33,045 nucleotides of DNA. Origin: Chara braunii. Lineage: Eukaryota; Streptophyta; Charophyceae; Charales; Characeae. This document shows, piece by piece, positions 9,250 to 19,132 of the stretch (its first letter is position 1; each line of letters begins with the position of its first letter). Position numbers and translations under genes: made by a program. The stretch is taken from positions 1,376,632 through 1,409,676 of the forward strand of contig BFEA01000241.1 of assembly GCA_003427395.1 (NCBI GenBank). The letters are read 5' to 3'. The notes under the pieces were generated by a model, which ran no database searches, had not been told where the DNA came from, and was given only the letters and a program-made list of their open reading frames with translations.

Positions 9250-9519
9250 CTATCCGAGTTCTAGGGGAAGATTCATTCCCATTTGCATGTCTGGCAAGTG
9301 ATGGATGAGTTGCTCATAATCCTGGTCCGACTCATCAACAAAGTCATGTGGGTGGTAAATGCTAAACACTGTAATCTCTGTCTTCGCCACTCGAACCCGC
9401 TGTAGCTTAGCTGCAATCAGGCCTGGGGAATAGCTTGGTGTGTCTGAACCCAACCAGGTAGGCCGACCAGATGTGACGTGGAGAAATCGAGACGGGGGGG
9501 GGAGAGGCAAGAGAAGCAC
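9250..9519 (-). pseudogene. fragment of the same gene-like family
   Basis: A 90-codon minus-strand ORF includes KTEITVFSIYHPHDFVDESD, then the DYEQL stretch, and finally MQMGMNLPLELG, which is the local version of the recurrent motif in a different reading. Acidic and polar; no family recognised. Its boundaries and the relation to the copies at 8.3 and 8.9 kb suggest an exon of a repeated gene. Confidence 0.4.
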
Positions 9520-9699
9520 GGGGAATTGGAGAGTGAGATCAATTACCTATGAGATGATACTTGTATCCGCTGATCTCCAATTTAGAAAAAGGGAAGGTTA
9601 GGCCAGAGCTGTTGGTCATCATCCGTACCCGGTGGCCATTGGTTCAGACTGCTGTTTCTTCTCGTCTGGAATGTTCGACTCGTGGCTCCTCCCGTCTAA

Positions 9700-9960
9700 C
9701 TGCGAGAACCTAGCCAGGAAGTTGGGCCAGGTGCGATGGAAGAGGGAGAGGGAAAATAGCAACAAAGAGAGAGAGAGAGGGAGAGGGAAAAGAGCACTTA
9801 CCGTAGAACTGGCAATGTGGGATGAAACCAAAGTCGAACTACGTGCCAGACTATGGGCTTGTAGAACATTGCTGCTGTAGCCACGGTCAAGTGCTGCTGC
9901 ATTCTGTTAGCTAAGCTGCTGCTAGACGCTCAAAGAGCTGCTGCAGTCGTCTATTTCTGA
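9700..9960. repeat. GA-rich and CTG-rich low-complexity stretch
   Basis: Irregular (GA)n at 9740-9795 lies inside the second copy of the 9111-9222 duplication. CTGCTG clusters follow at 9830-9950. A donor-like ACGGTAAGTGC is on the minus strand at about 9797. Confidence 0.6.
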
Positions 9961-11120
9961 TAAGATTGCAACTGCTCCCGGCCTACATGTCTGCTGCCCC
10001 AAGCCAGGTGGTTGCTACAGGTTTGTTGAGTTGTTACGATAGGCTAAAAAACAATTGCTGCAGACCGTATGATTCGACCTTTGACATTGAAAGTCGGACT
10101 TGCTGTGTTACATGTCCTTATCAGTCATTTCGATTAAAGATCTGAATAAGTTTCAGTCTGATCCTATGAGGATCATCTTCTGTTATCTTTTGATAACATG
10201 TCAGTTGGTTGATCGCCAACTCGTCGGCTCATGACACAACTTTGCTTACACTGGTACTTCAGCTTGATGCCTTAGCCCTAAGATTTGATATGTTTCTTTG
10301 AAGATTTTAACCAGACTTCTTTTAATGGTCATCATAAAGAATTGATGGGTTTTTATGGAAGGTTTGAATTGACTGTGTGAGGCGTGGTGTGAGTTACAGG
10401 GAACAATAAAGTTGACAACATTGGTGCATGGCCATGTGACTTTCGTATGTGCATGTGTTTATGCAAGTCAGTATTTTGGAGCTTGGTGTACGAGTCTTAC
10501 TTTGGAGGCAGTGAGAATGACAACCATGTGTCATACCTGATGGGTTTATTTTCCATTTTTTTTTTATTTATCTCGAGTTCTGAATTAATATGGGTGTTAT
10601 GATGCATGTTTATTTACTTAGTGATTTTGCTTGTTAACTTTTATAGTTAGACGTTGATGCCCGTGGCAGTCGTCAAAGTCAAACCCCTTGACTTCTCTCC
10701 AGACCCTGGATAATGGAGTTTGTCTCCATGGCCATAAGGGTTGACTGCCATCAGAGGCCGAAACTTGTGTACCACCCACTCCCCGCAGGGTGCAGAAGAG
10801 GATGTGGTTCTCAACCGCCTTGGTGGTTGTCTAGCGTCGAGAGATTAACCCCTCAAGACGCGTGTCAACCGACACTTGAGTGTTGAACGTGATCCTCGAG
10901 ACTATCGAGGACCGCGCAATTTTTATGGGTACTACATAATACGTCATCATTGTGACTGCTTGCGAATGCTTGCATGACTAGTCGATATGAGAAAGCCTTG
11001 CATCCGTGCAACTTTATATTAAGACACGCTCGCGATACTTAACCGATTTCCGTATGAGGAAGTTATGGGTTTGATACTAAAAGGATTAGGAGTGTTTTTG
11101 TTTTGTGGGATTGATCTGAC
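9961..11120. other. no gene recognised
   Basis: AT-richer than its surroundings to about 10640, with no ORF over 60 codons on either strand. The region 10640-10960 has small inverted repeats (TGGCAGTC near 10664 and GACTGCCA near 10744) and could be an LTR or UTR, but I cannot assign it. Confidence 0.4.
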
Positions 11121-11790
11121 TTTTATTCTGGCGTGGTGTAACGCGTGGTAAGAAGGATGCGTCCTAGTCGACCGACGATGAGTCGCACTTGGGACTTCAG
11201 CCCCCCAGTGCGTCGGCTTGCGTACGGGTTCGATAAAGGCGTGAAACCGCGCGTACCCCCTATGCTACAGCGTACGAGAAAACGCCCACGGCTGGTCCAT
11301 CTCTGCGATTGCATGTGAAAACTTTCGTATTGTGGACTGGTAGCTCGGCGGGGATACGCCCACCTAAGTCTGAGGGATGGTGATAGCTCCCGCAGGTGGA
11401 GGTAAGTCGTACCTCGTGTGGCCCTATCCTATCGTAGGGGTTCGCGAGAGGTATGGCTGGCGCACTCGGCCCGAGCGACAACGCTCTACGACTAAAACTC
11501 CTGTCGAATCCTACGTGACGCGGCCGGGAAGGTCCCCTCGCTTGCGGGGACCGTGCACTCGACAGCGGGGGCCTAAAAGATAGGTCGCATAGCCCCCTTA
11601 GCTCGGCAAATCTCTTTGGGAGGGGTCCGTTCTGAGAGACAGGGAAGCAGGGGGTTCCGAGGAGTCAATTATCTGTGACAACCTTAACAACGATTCTCCT
11701 GTCACCGTAGAGGAGAACAACTGACCCCAACTAGACTCACTCTTATTAACCTCTGTCGACATGGGTCGCCAAAATTGGCGAAACCGGTCC
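11121..11790 (-). other. possible degenerate pol downstream sequence
   Basis: Short minus-strand open stretches (11481-11260, 11314-11123) follow the Ty3 protease remnant. No RT, RNase H or integrase motif is recognisable. The element seems deleted or highly decayed here. Confidence 0.3.
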
Positions 11791-11795
11791 TACAT

Positions 11796-12321
11796 TCATA
11801 TTGGATATCGGTCGGTTTCGTCTGCATCCTCGGATTCTGTCGCGAGTCTTTCTTCGCCCATTGACACCCATCGAACCATATTGACTGTGCGAACCTCGGT
11901 GGAAATGCGAGGGGTGGGTTGTGCGCATACTCGTACGACCATCCTCATGGGTATCGTTTGGGGCTTAGGGTGGGCCGATGTGATCACTATCTTAGAACTG
12001 TCAAAATGCATCTGTGCGTCTACCGCCGTCTGCCACGGGATTCCTAGGAGCACATCATACGCCTTCACATCCAACACAATTGCATCACATAAACAATAAC
12101 CCGCCCAAATCTTATAGAACATCCATAATCCGTCCTTTACAGTGAATACTATCTTCTGTGACCGATACATACAGCTCGTCGGGTCGAAGGGGCGGAACAT
12201 GTCTCTCCCGACCCAAATGTTTCGTCAAGCTCCAAGAGATAGCTATGACCGACGATCTCGAATCCAGGATGGCGGCCGAGGGACTTCCCCATACCTCACA
12301 ATCGCACTTTACACTTTTCAA
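11796..12321 (-). pseudogene. Ty3/gypsy retropepsin remnant
   Basis: An aspartic protease of a Ty3/gypsy retrotransposon, which would cut the Gag-Pol polyprotein. The active-site region lies in one frame (12321-12112: AAILDSRSSVIAIS) and the C-terminal part in another (12200-11796: YDVLLGIPWQTAVDAQMHFD, the usual YDVILG-x-W segment). The expected D-[ST]-G triad reads DSR, so the catalytic glycine is lost. The frame change and the substitution mark a dead copy. It directly follows the Gag zinc knuckle, as in intact elements. Confidence 0.75.
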
Positions 12322-13842
12322 GGTAATCGGGTAGCCAGAAGAAATACGTCGGGTTTCTCCAGTGGTGGATCCACAACGTGGATAATCCCGACTTGGTTGG
12401 CCTCGTGAGTTTTTGAGGTGGATGGTTGAGCTTCGATATGCCCCGACGGGTCGTGGATCACCAACTTTTTACCCCTTCGAACTTCTTCGAACCGGCGACG
12501 GTTCTTCAGACATCTTTCGATAAGTTTCTCGTTGGCGGCTTCCGAAATGGTTAGTAGGTAGGGAACAAGTACGAGTATCCGCAGATCCAAAGCCTTCAAG
12601 GCATCTAGTATGTCGATTTGGTGGTCCTTATACTCGAGAACTGGTATCATGGGATCTTCGAACCCGGGTCTCCACGGTCCTAAGTCACTTTCCCCGGTGC
12701 CTCGCGGGGTATGGAGGATTACACCAATGGTCCCAGGTTTAAGCATCGCGGCCGTCAGGTATTCATCGATTCCAATTTCAGCGGCCATCGGGACCACCAT
12801 GTTTGGGGTCCTCGCATTCATGACCGCCGCCACCCTCCCCTGTCTTGCAACGGTTGGAGCTGCTAGCGGGATTTGGGATGGGTCAGCGATTTTCGTATGA
12901 GTCCGAGGTCGTAGACAGTCTTTGGCCAAGTGGCCGGGTTGATTACAATTATAGCAGCGCATAGGCTGCGTAGCTCTGGCCACAACTGGCCGAGGCAACG
13001 TCGCTCCAGCGGCCGCGACCACTGGCTGTCTCTGGGCCACTGCCGCCCTTTGCCTCTGCCAACTCTGAACGAGCTCGGTTAAAGGCGCCACAACCGTCAT
13101 AAGTTGTGCGACTATCTCTTTCATTGAAGGTTCATCTACTTCCCATCCTTCTTGCGTTTGTATAGGGCGCCGGGAAGCCGAGGAAGAAGATGAGGCCCGT
13201 CAGTTCGGGTTTTTCTTGGCTGGTCCTAGCCCGAAGCGGTCTTCGAACATCCGAGCAGTAGCGGAATAGCTAAAGCGTCGGACACGCGATGGGTCGTCTT
13301 CGTCAGATTCCGAGTCCAGCCCCACATCGTAGTTTTCTTTTCCATACTTGATAGCATACTGGATCAACTCAGTCAAGGTATTCTCAATTGGGTTGCACTT
13401 CTTACGGATCTTTTTCCGCAGCCGGGAAGCAGACAATCCTCAGACGAAATCGGTTCGCACCATTTTCTCATCAACCCCAAAGCGTTCGACCAAGTGGGTG
13501 AAGCGCTCTAGGTACCTTGCCTGACTCTCCCGGGGCTGTTGGGTGTATTCCTTGATTAGGCGTAAACATTGCCTCAACGCAATGTGATCAAAACGTTCGA
13601 GAAATTTTCGCTGGAAAGTGGGTCAGTTGGTATAGACGTTTTGTCCATACCATTCAAACGCGTTCCCTGCTAACCTTCCTGGAATCCGTTCTTGAAGCAA
13701 CTTGTCCGTCCAGCTAGGTGCCTGAATCCGTTTCATCTTCCGAGAACTTCAAGATGGGAACTTCCGAGGGAGGAGGGACAAAGTACAAGGGATGGTCAGC
13801 CATCCCCGCATGATTATCCACTCCTTGTCCTGGTTCCACCAT
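12318..13842 (-). pseudogene. Ty3/gypsy Gag remnant with CCHC zinc knuckle
   Basis: Nucleocapsid/capsid protein of a Ty3-type retrotransposon. The N-terminus starts at an ATG at 13842 (VPILKFSEDE), then a frameshift near 13737. The capsid core follows in one frame with the typical AFEWY and LERFDHIALRQ region. A linker leads to the zinc knuckle CYNCNQPGHLAKDC (12956-12915; C-x2-C-x4-H-x4-C), then the ILDALKALDLR segment that usually precedes the protease. Three in-frame stops occur at 13625, 13442 and 13202; all are TGA. They are plausible decay from CGA or TGG. Otherwise the frame is open for about 470 codons, so inactivation looks fairly recent. Confidence 0.85.
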
Positions 13843-14047
13843 GACGCGGGGTTGGTTTCGTCCATTTGGCTGGTTATGATTGGCGTTCGCGGTCCGGCGG
13901 CGCTAGGGGGCCAGCCTATCCGCAATTAAAACAAGGCAAAGAAGAAGATGGAGGGAAAACCAAAAATGAATCTACGAAATGAATAGCAGATCCGAACAAA
14001 AAATGGACAGCCATCCCAAAAGGGGACCTTGGAGCCGAACCAAATCA

Positions 14048-14059
14048 GCTTTGATACCA
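14048..14059 (-). promoter_or_regulatory. primer-binding site (initiator Met tRNA type)
   Basis: The minus strand reads TGGTATCAAAGC, one mismatch from TGGTATCAGAGC, the plant-type tRNA-iMet primer-binding site of Ty3 elements. It lies about 205 bases before the Gag ATG on the same strand, as expected for first-strand priming just inside the 5' LTR. Confidence 0.75.
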
Positions 14060-14967
14060 ACCTCACTCCCCGCGCGACATTCCGTACTTCGGACGCCAAT
14101 CAGAGTTATTAGGGGTGTGGCCAAGGATTTTTGGCCGTGGGGTTGAGTCATCCAGACGGAACGGGGGACTCTTGCTTCGGCCTGAGGTGCCTGGGCGGGG
14201 AATTGGGTTGTCGCCGAAGGCGGATGATGGGAGGATGGTGTCCTACTGCCCGACCGACGACCGTCATCCTTTTTCGGAAAAAGAAAATGAAAACGGAAAG
14301 AGAACGGAAACGAAGCCGACGGGGGCGGAGTTCCGTTCCCCGAGGCGCGTGGTTCGTGCGACCCTTGGCGGTGGAGGCTCTGAAAATAGGGCTCTGAAAA
14401 TAGGCTTAGGCCTCGTTGTCAGACTCGTCGAGTTCGTGCGGACGCTGCGACACTGGCTCGCCTGGGATCAGACAAGTCGATGGGACCCAGGTTCGGAAAT
14501 GGGCGGGGAGCGCACCCGCATTACGGGAGAGTTCGGGGAATCGGGTAGCCCCTTCGTACCCCAGGACCAGTTGTTGCCACGAGCACGAGTCTCCCTGGCG
14601 ACACCAGTGACAATTAAACCGCGGGCGCCAGGTGGCATGCACTGCGGACCAGGGCAACACTGTGAGGTCGGTGTACGGCAAAATCGAAGGCGGAGAAGCA
14701 AATCGCTCAATCAACACAAAACCACTCCCGCCTATGTGACACACCTGGCCGGGTTGTAAAAGTGGATTGGCTCAGTGCGCCGCAGCAGGCTCCATACATC
14801 CGCATCGCAGTATATGCCATCGTCGTCTGCGATCGGGAAGGGCGGAAGCGCGCTGCGATGCTCTGAGGCAAGGTCCGAGCTCGGGCCACGACCCTCGCTT
14901 CCGTCCGTCGAGAGGAAACCTGACTCCATGCAAAAACCAACAATGCAACCGAAGAAGGATACGCCAA
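14060..14967 (-). mobile_element. putative 5' LTR or leader of the Ty3 element, with an unknown coding domain
   Basis: This is where the 5' LTR should lie on the minus strand, but I cannot find the second LTR or clean TG...CA ends. The last ~40 bases before the PBS (CGGAA, then GGGAGTGAGGTTG) resemble the 3' end of the insertion at 27190-29932 (CGGAA, then GGCGTGAGGTTG). Minus-strand ORFs at 14929-14732 and 14744-14406 encode a domain also present in that insertion (next entry). The region may be a coding LTR, a pre-gag ORF, or an older element into which the Ty3 copy was placed. Confidence 0.4.
14406..14929 (-). pseudogene. unknown conserved domain, copy 1 (FYNP / VLPWSAV / CxxC)
   Basis: Not a family I recognise. 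Two minus-strand frames (14929-14732, then 14744-14406) together encode in order LPPFPIADDDG, DVWSLLRRTE, HFYNPARC, GFVLIERF, PYTDLTVLPWSAV, W-R and C-x2-C. The copy at 27973-27425 gives LPFPYNEER, DVREAVAPIGG, YYFPPENRC, GFVIVDTHY, PFNELIVIPWTAV, W-R and C-x2-C. Conservation at protein level with diverged DNA argues for past selection. One frameshift lies near 14735. The paired cysteines could be half of a metal site. Confidence 0.6.
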
Positions 14968-15116
14968 GCTCTCTTTCTCCGTCTCTTTCTCTATATCGTC
15001 AACCTGAATGCGGTGTCGAGTACCGGGGGTAGATATACAGAGGTCGGGTGCTTCGCGAGGACGTGGGTGGTCGATCTCTCCGAGAGTATCCGCCTCCTTG
15101 GGGTCCCGACTGTCGC

Positions 15117-15119
<3 letters not shown>

Positions 15120-15196
<77 letters not shown>

Positions 15197-16394
15197 CGGC
15201 GACCGGAGGTCGGCGCGCATCACACACACACTCGCGCAGTTAATCAAAAAGGAAGGGAGATGGGAAGGACCGACGCATTCATGCCCTTATGCACGCAGTG
15301 GACACTCAATACTTCTGCTCATCAGGCCCAGTGGCGCATACACACACACATACCCCTAGAGCCTTCAATGAAACATAGAACATCCATGGGCTTTTCTACC
15401 TGACAACCATAGCAGATCACCCAATCTTTGGAGTCATGCACACATCACACGGGGACAAAGCAGCGACGGAGAAAAGCTCGTCTTCAAAATAGAGAATTCT
15501 CTCAACTGGCCGCTCCGGGCCCAGTTCCCAATCCGTCAAACCCACCGATAACCATAGACACAAGGCCCTGCCGCTGTCGGCATCTGATCCCCACCACCGC
15601 TCAGTCCCTCCGACTGCCTTACCCCAAGTCTACCGCTAACTCTGCCACCGGCCGTCTCTCCGCCCACCACGGGGCACGTCGAGGCTTTCGGGCGCCGCGG
15701 GCTTCGCGCATAGCTTGCGCAGCTTGCAGCCGAGATGAAAGAGAGTGAGAAGAGGGGATTGCGAGATTTAAAGCGTGGAAGCCAGCGGAGAGGCTGCACG
15801 AAGCGCGGGTTGTAGATGGTCAGGACATAAGAATTGCAGACGTTCCAGAAGGGTTGAAGGAGGCGAATCGAATGTTCTGCGTGATTTGGGGTGGTCGTCC
15901 AAGTGGGGTGCGCTTCCCGCGGCCACCACAATGCCCTGACCATCCCAATCAGACAGCCAATCATTCGCAGGAAAAGGAGGAGGGGATCGGACTTCGCTTA
16001 GAGGGAAGACGAAGAGACATGCAGGAGGGAGATGCCCAGCAAGAAGGGAAGATGGCGTGGGGATGCAGGGCAGGGAAACAGGTTTACGCTGCGCAAAAAA
16101 AAATTCAAAACCCGCCGCGTGCCCAAAAATTCCTACTCCTCCCAACCGTTTTTTTTTTTTAATTTCTTTGTGCGGCCACTAACCGGCCACGCAAGAACCG
16201 AATTACATTTTCTACTCCGCCCCTCTTAAACAAAAGAAAAAGGAAAGAAAAGGGAAAATGAAGCACCGTTTTCCCCCCATTATCTTGAATCTATCTATGT
16301 GGGATTTCCCCTTAGGGGTACGGGAAACCGCCGAGTACGGATCCTTTTTTTTTTTTCAAACCAATAACCCTTCAGTCCGATCCTGGCTTATCAC
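15120..16394 (+). repeat. ~1.3 kb dispersed repeat, copy B
   Basis: Opens with about 75 bases of (AG)n and then follows copy A to the shared end near CTTATCACA. Relative to copy A it carries a 34-bp poly(T)-headed insertion at 16345-16378. Being in direct orientation 15 kb apart, the pair could recombine. No gene product is supported. Confidence 0.8.
16345..16378 (-). mobile_element. extremely truncated retroposon insertion with GATCC target duplication
   Basis: Twelve Ts are followed by CAAACCAATAACCCTTCAGTCC. GATCC at 16340-16344 is repeated at 16379-16383, and copy A of the host repeat has an uninterrupted site here. The poly(T)-CAAAACCAA start resembles the tail of the short retroposon at 19524, so this is probably a stub of that family on the minus strand. 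Confidence 0.6.
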
Positions 16395-16631
16395 AAGTGA
16401 GGTTTTAGGAACAGTAATGCATTGTACTACGAATCTGATCTCCTTTGCTCCCATTATATCTCACCAGTTTTGGGTCCTGTTCGGCATCTGTGTCACACCC
16501 CCGGCCCCGACCCTGTCTCAGGGGGGGAAGCGTGTTCTCTGTCCTCGAGCGACATCCTGAGGTGATCCTGGAGGTTGTTTGATGTACATTGACTCTTGCG
16601 GTCTTCACCGCCAGTTCAGACAGTGTGGGGC
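16395..16631. other. no gene recognised
   Basis: Unique-looking sequence up to the assembly gap. TGTGTCACACCCCCGGCCCC at about 16488 resembles some plant LTR starts, but nothing else supports an LTR. Confidence 0.4.
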
Positions 16632-16991
16632 NNNNNNNNNNNNNNNNNNNNNNNNNNNNNNNNNNNNNNNNNNNNNNNNNNNNNNNNNNNNNNNNNNNNN
16701 NNNNNNNNNNNNNNNNNNNNNNNNNNNNNNNNNNNNNNNNNNNNNNNNNNNNNNNNNNNNNNNNNNNNNNNNNNNNNNNNNNNNNNNNNNNNNNNNNNNN
16801 NNNNNNNNNNNNNNNNNNNNNNNNNNNNNNNNNNNNNNNNNNNNNNNNNNNNNNNNNNNNNNNNNNNNNNNNNNNNNNNNNNNNNNNNNNNNNNNNNNNN
16901 NNNNNNNNNNNNNNNNNNNNNNNNNNNNNNNNNNNNNNNNNNNNNNNNNNNNNNNNNNNNNNNNNNNNNNNNNNNNNNNNNNNNNNNNNNN
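16632..16991. other. assembly gap (360 n)
   Basis: A run of undetermined bases. Its true length is unknown. It interrupts the 3' side of the LINE fragment that follows. Confidence 0.99.
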
Positions 16992-17077
16992 GTTCTGTCT
17001 TCCTCTAATGCTCCCTTGGTTTGACCCGTTAGAGGTGTGAGAAAGTTATGAGAAGGCCGGAGCTGCCACTGTTTTTG

Positions 17078-17510
17078 TCAGGCTGCCCAGTTCTTCCATG
17101 ATACTAGGACTCCGTTCTCCTTCATATCTGCCATCTTGCGGTTCGGGTCTAGCCAGGTTTCTTTGAAGGCTTTAGTGATTTGTTCTTTCTGCAGTTGGTC
17201 TGGAGCCGTGGCCAGGTCCGCTTTAAGCTTTTTGTTAGCCTTAGTTATGTTTACTCTTATCACTTCCAGGATCTCCTCCTTGGCTTGAATCAGGCCAAAA
17301 GTGTGTTCTTTGTATTCGAACGAGCAGTGCCACCTCATCCTCCATATTGCCATGAGCATGGCCAGACGGGTGTGCTTGAATAGTTTGTGTTGGAAGCACG
17401 ACCAAGACCGCGGTTTTTTTTTGTAGTTGCCTAGTAAAATGGACCCCACGTACCAGTGGAAGGGAGAGCTTGTGAGCTTGATCTCGGCCCCCCTCTTTCT
17501 AATGAGTAAT
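17078..17510 (-). pseudogene. LINE ORF2 C-terminal fragment
   Basis: The minus strand encodes FKHTRLAMLMAIWRM, CSFEYKEHTF and a Lys/Glu-rich tail. This aligns with the C-terminus of the larger LINE (FSYTRLHLLMLAWRARCSFE near 25450). The upstream part, HWYVGSILLGNYKKK (about 17470-17420), also matches IPWDIDLLMLRENRH there. It is thus the region after the RT zinc-binding domain of a related, diverged LINE. The 5' side ends before the MITE at 17564; the 3' side runs towards the assembly gap. Confidence 0.65.
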
Positions 17511-17563
17511 CAATGTGTTTCTTGCAAAAAAGAAAGAAAGAAAAACTTAAGGGGTAACTACGT

Positions 17564-17732
17564 GGGAGTCACGACAATGAGTTATAAGTGCAGTATGGGC
17601 CAATATACAGCTTGTAATTGCAGTTCGCGCACCCTACCTGGCCAGAAAGCTGGGTTGTATACATTGCCCAAACTGCAATTGCGAACTGTATCTTGGCCCA
17701 TACTGCAATTATAACACGTTTTTGTGACTCCC
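17564..17732. mobile_element. 169-bp MITE with long terminal inverted repeats
   Basis: The ends GGGAGTCACGA and TTGTGACTCCC are inverted, and the arms stay paired for about 70 bases: GTTATAAGTGCAGTATGGGCC on the left against the same block on the reverse strand of the right arm, and AATTGCAGTT in both. Nothing is coded. A lone right end of the same family is at 20262-20309, which confirms a dispersed family. The target duplication is unclear. Confidence 0.8.
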
Positions 17733-17739
17733 ATGAAGG

Positions 17740-18125
17740 TTCTCCTTCTTTTTTTTTTTTTTTTAAGCCCAACCAATTCAATTACCTGTCAAATCCGGAC
17801 AGGACAGCCTTTCAGGCCTTTTTTTTATTGTCATTATAGTATTACGGGGAACCCCGTAGCAGCCACATCCGTCCTCAAGCCTCCAACGAGGGAACATGCC
17901 GGAGCTGCACCCACCAGCAGGTGCAATACCTGCTACAGCAGGTGGGCGATACCGGCCAGGGGTCAGCTGGTAGCATCAGGACCGAGCTTCTTCTATCGGC
18001 CAGTCACTGTGCCTCCCCGGCATTGAAGTTCCTCCTTTCGCCGCCCCTCCCCCCCCCCCCCCCCCCCCCCCAACAACAAATAAAAAGGAACACTATGTAC
18101 ACTCAACCTGAGGACCTCGTTCCAC
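17740..18125. other. poly(T), poly(C) and unassigned sequence
   Basis: A T-run at about 17748-17764 and a 23-base C-run at 18049-18071 flank sequence with short Gln/Ser-rich plus-strand frames. No gene recognised. Confidence 0.4.
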
Positions 18126-18470
18126 CACAGTGACTCACCAAATGTGCAAAATGAGAATGATTCTTTTGTGCTAGAACATGGAAAAATACACCGCCATAAT
18201 TTTTGTTTGTCTTTTATGTATGTGGTGGGTGGTGGAGCCAGCCCCTGAGTATGGGCCTCTCTCCACTTCTATCCACTATGCAAAATCGGATAGTCTATCC
18301 TCCCTCCACTTAAACCACCAGTACATCCAGCTGTCAGCCGGGGGCCCTTTTCGGAGACCGCCCGCCGCGGATTCAATTTATCGACGGCACTGGGCCTCCA
18401 AAATTTCCGTAGGGCACGAGTTTTCTTTTCAGCAAGGCCGGGGCAGTGTACTGGCAGCTATACATGTCTA
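18126..18470 (+). repeat. fragment with the recurrent exon motif
   Basis: AATGTGCAAAATGAGAATG at about 18140, followed by TGCTAGAACATGGAAAAATA, aligns for about 60 bases with the exon end at 8330-8270 (minus) and with 3.78 kb. A plus-strand ORF of 97 codons (18178-18471) starts here with a hydrophobic stretch, but I see no family. Confidence 0.4.
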
Positions 18471-18525
18471 AATTCACACCTATAGTTGTCAGATGCCGCT
18501 CCACTTACTATCCAGTATGCATGTC

Positions 18526-18662
18526 TTTTTTTTTTTTTTTTGGTAAATCAACCCCATGGGACAGCTTGAGATGCTGGTAGGAGCAGTCGCCTCAAGCTAT
18601 CCCGGGGTGGCTCCATCTATTGGTGAGGAGCAGCACCTGCTGGGAAGCGGGCCCAGCGTCCC
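18526..18662 (-). mobile_element. short poly(A) retroposon (HV-hairpin family), copy 1
   Basis: Shown on the plus strand, the family runs: T-run, variable hairpin, GCTCCATCTATTGGTG...GGAG hairpin, CACCTGCTGG...CCAGC hairpin, GTCCC. Transcription is therefore from the minus strand, with a 3' poly(A). In this copy the variable hairpin arms are GGGACAGCTTGAG (18558-18570) and CTCAAGCTATCCC (18591-18603), 13 bp with one G-U. There is no ORF. It is flanked by a diverged ~50-bp direct repeat (18458-18512 and 18712-18765). Confidence 0.75.
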
Positions 18663-18983
18663 TTGTTACAATTATTCAATATAGTATCCATATAGAAGCC
18701 AATTGGACCCTGTAGGCATGTCTAAATTCACGGGGATAGGGGTCAAATGTGGCTCCACTTTCTTTTTTTTTTTTTTCTTTTTTTTTTTTTCACTCACGAG
18801 ACTCCCATCCCACCACTCCTCTTGATATATATCTCCTGGCGCACCCCCACTCCATTTCTATCTTACCTCATGCGAGGAACATTAATCTCTACTGGAGCAA
18901 CCTGACCAGACAGCGGACGCGGGCACTGACGCTGAATGAGCTCCCCCATTCAGCCGCAGTCGAGGCACTAGCATACAAGCCTT

Positions 18984-18984
<1 letters not shown>

Positions 18985-19014
<30 letters not shown>

Positions 19015-19132
19015 CAGAACAACCCGATGCAGTGGTAGGGGTGCTGATAAGAGCAGACACCTCTATCACCGTCGGGGAGGCTCCATCTATTGGTGGGGAG
19101 CAGCACCTGCTGGAAACCGGGTCCAGCGTCCC
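18985..19132 (-). mobile_element. short poly(A) retroposon, copy 2
   Basis: A 30-base T-run, then variable hairpin arms 19032-19043 and 19058-19069 (12 bp with two G-U) around the loop CTGATAAGAGCAGA. Both constant hairpins are intact, and the copy ends GGGTCCAGCGTCCC. Confidence 0.8.

Noticed and set aside
15003-15403. Arg-Glu repeat proteins across the (AG)n tract
   Set aside because: Pure translation artefact of a dinucleotide microsatellite.
16589-17040. ORFs across the assembly gap
   Set aside because: They exist only because undetermined bases contain no stop codons.
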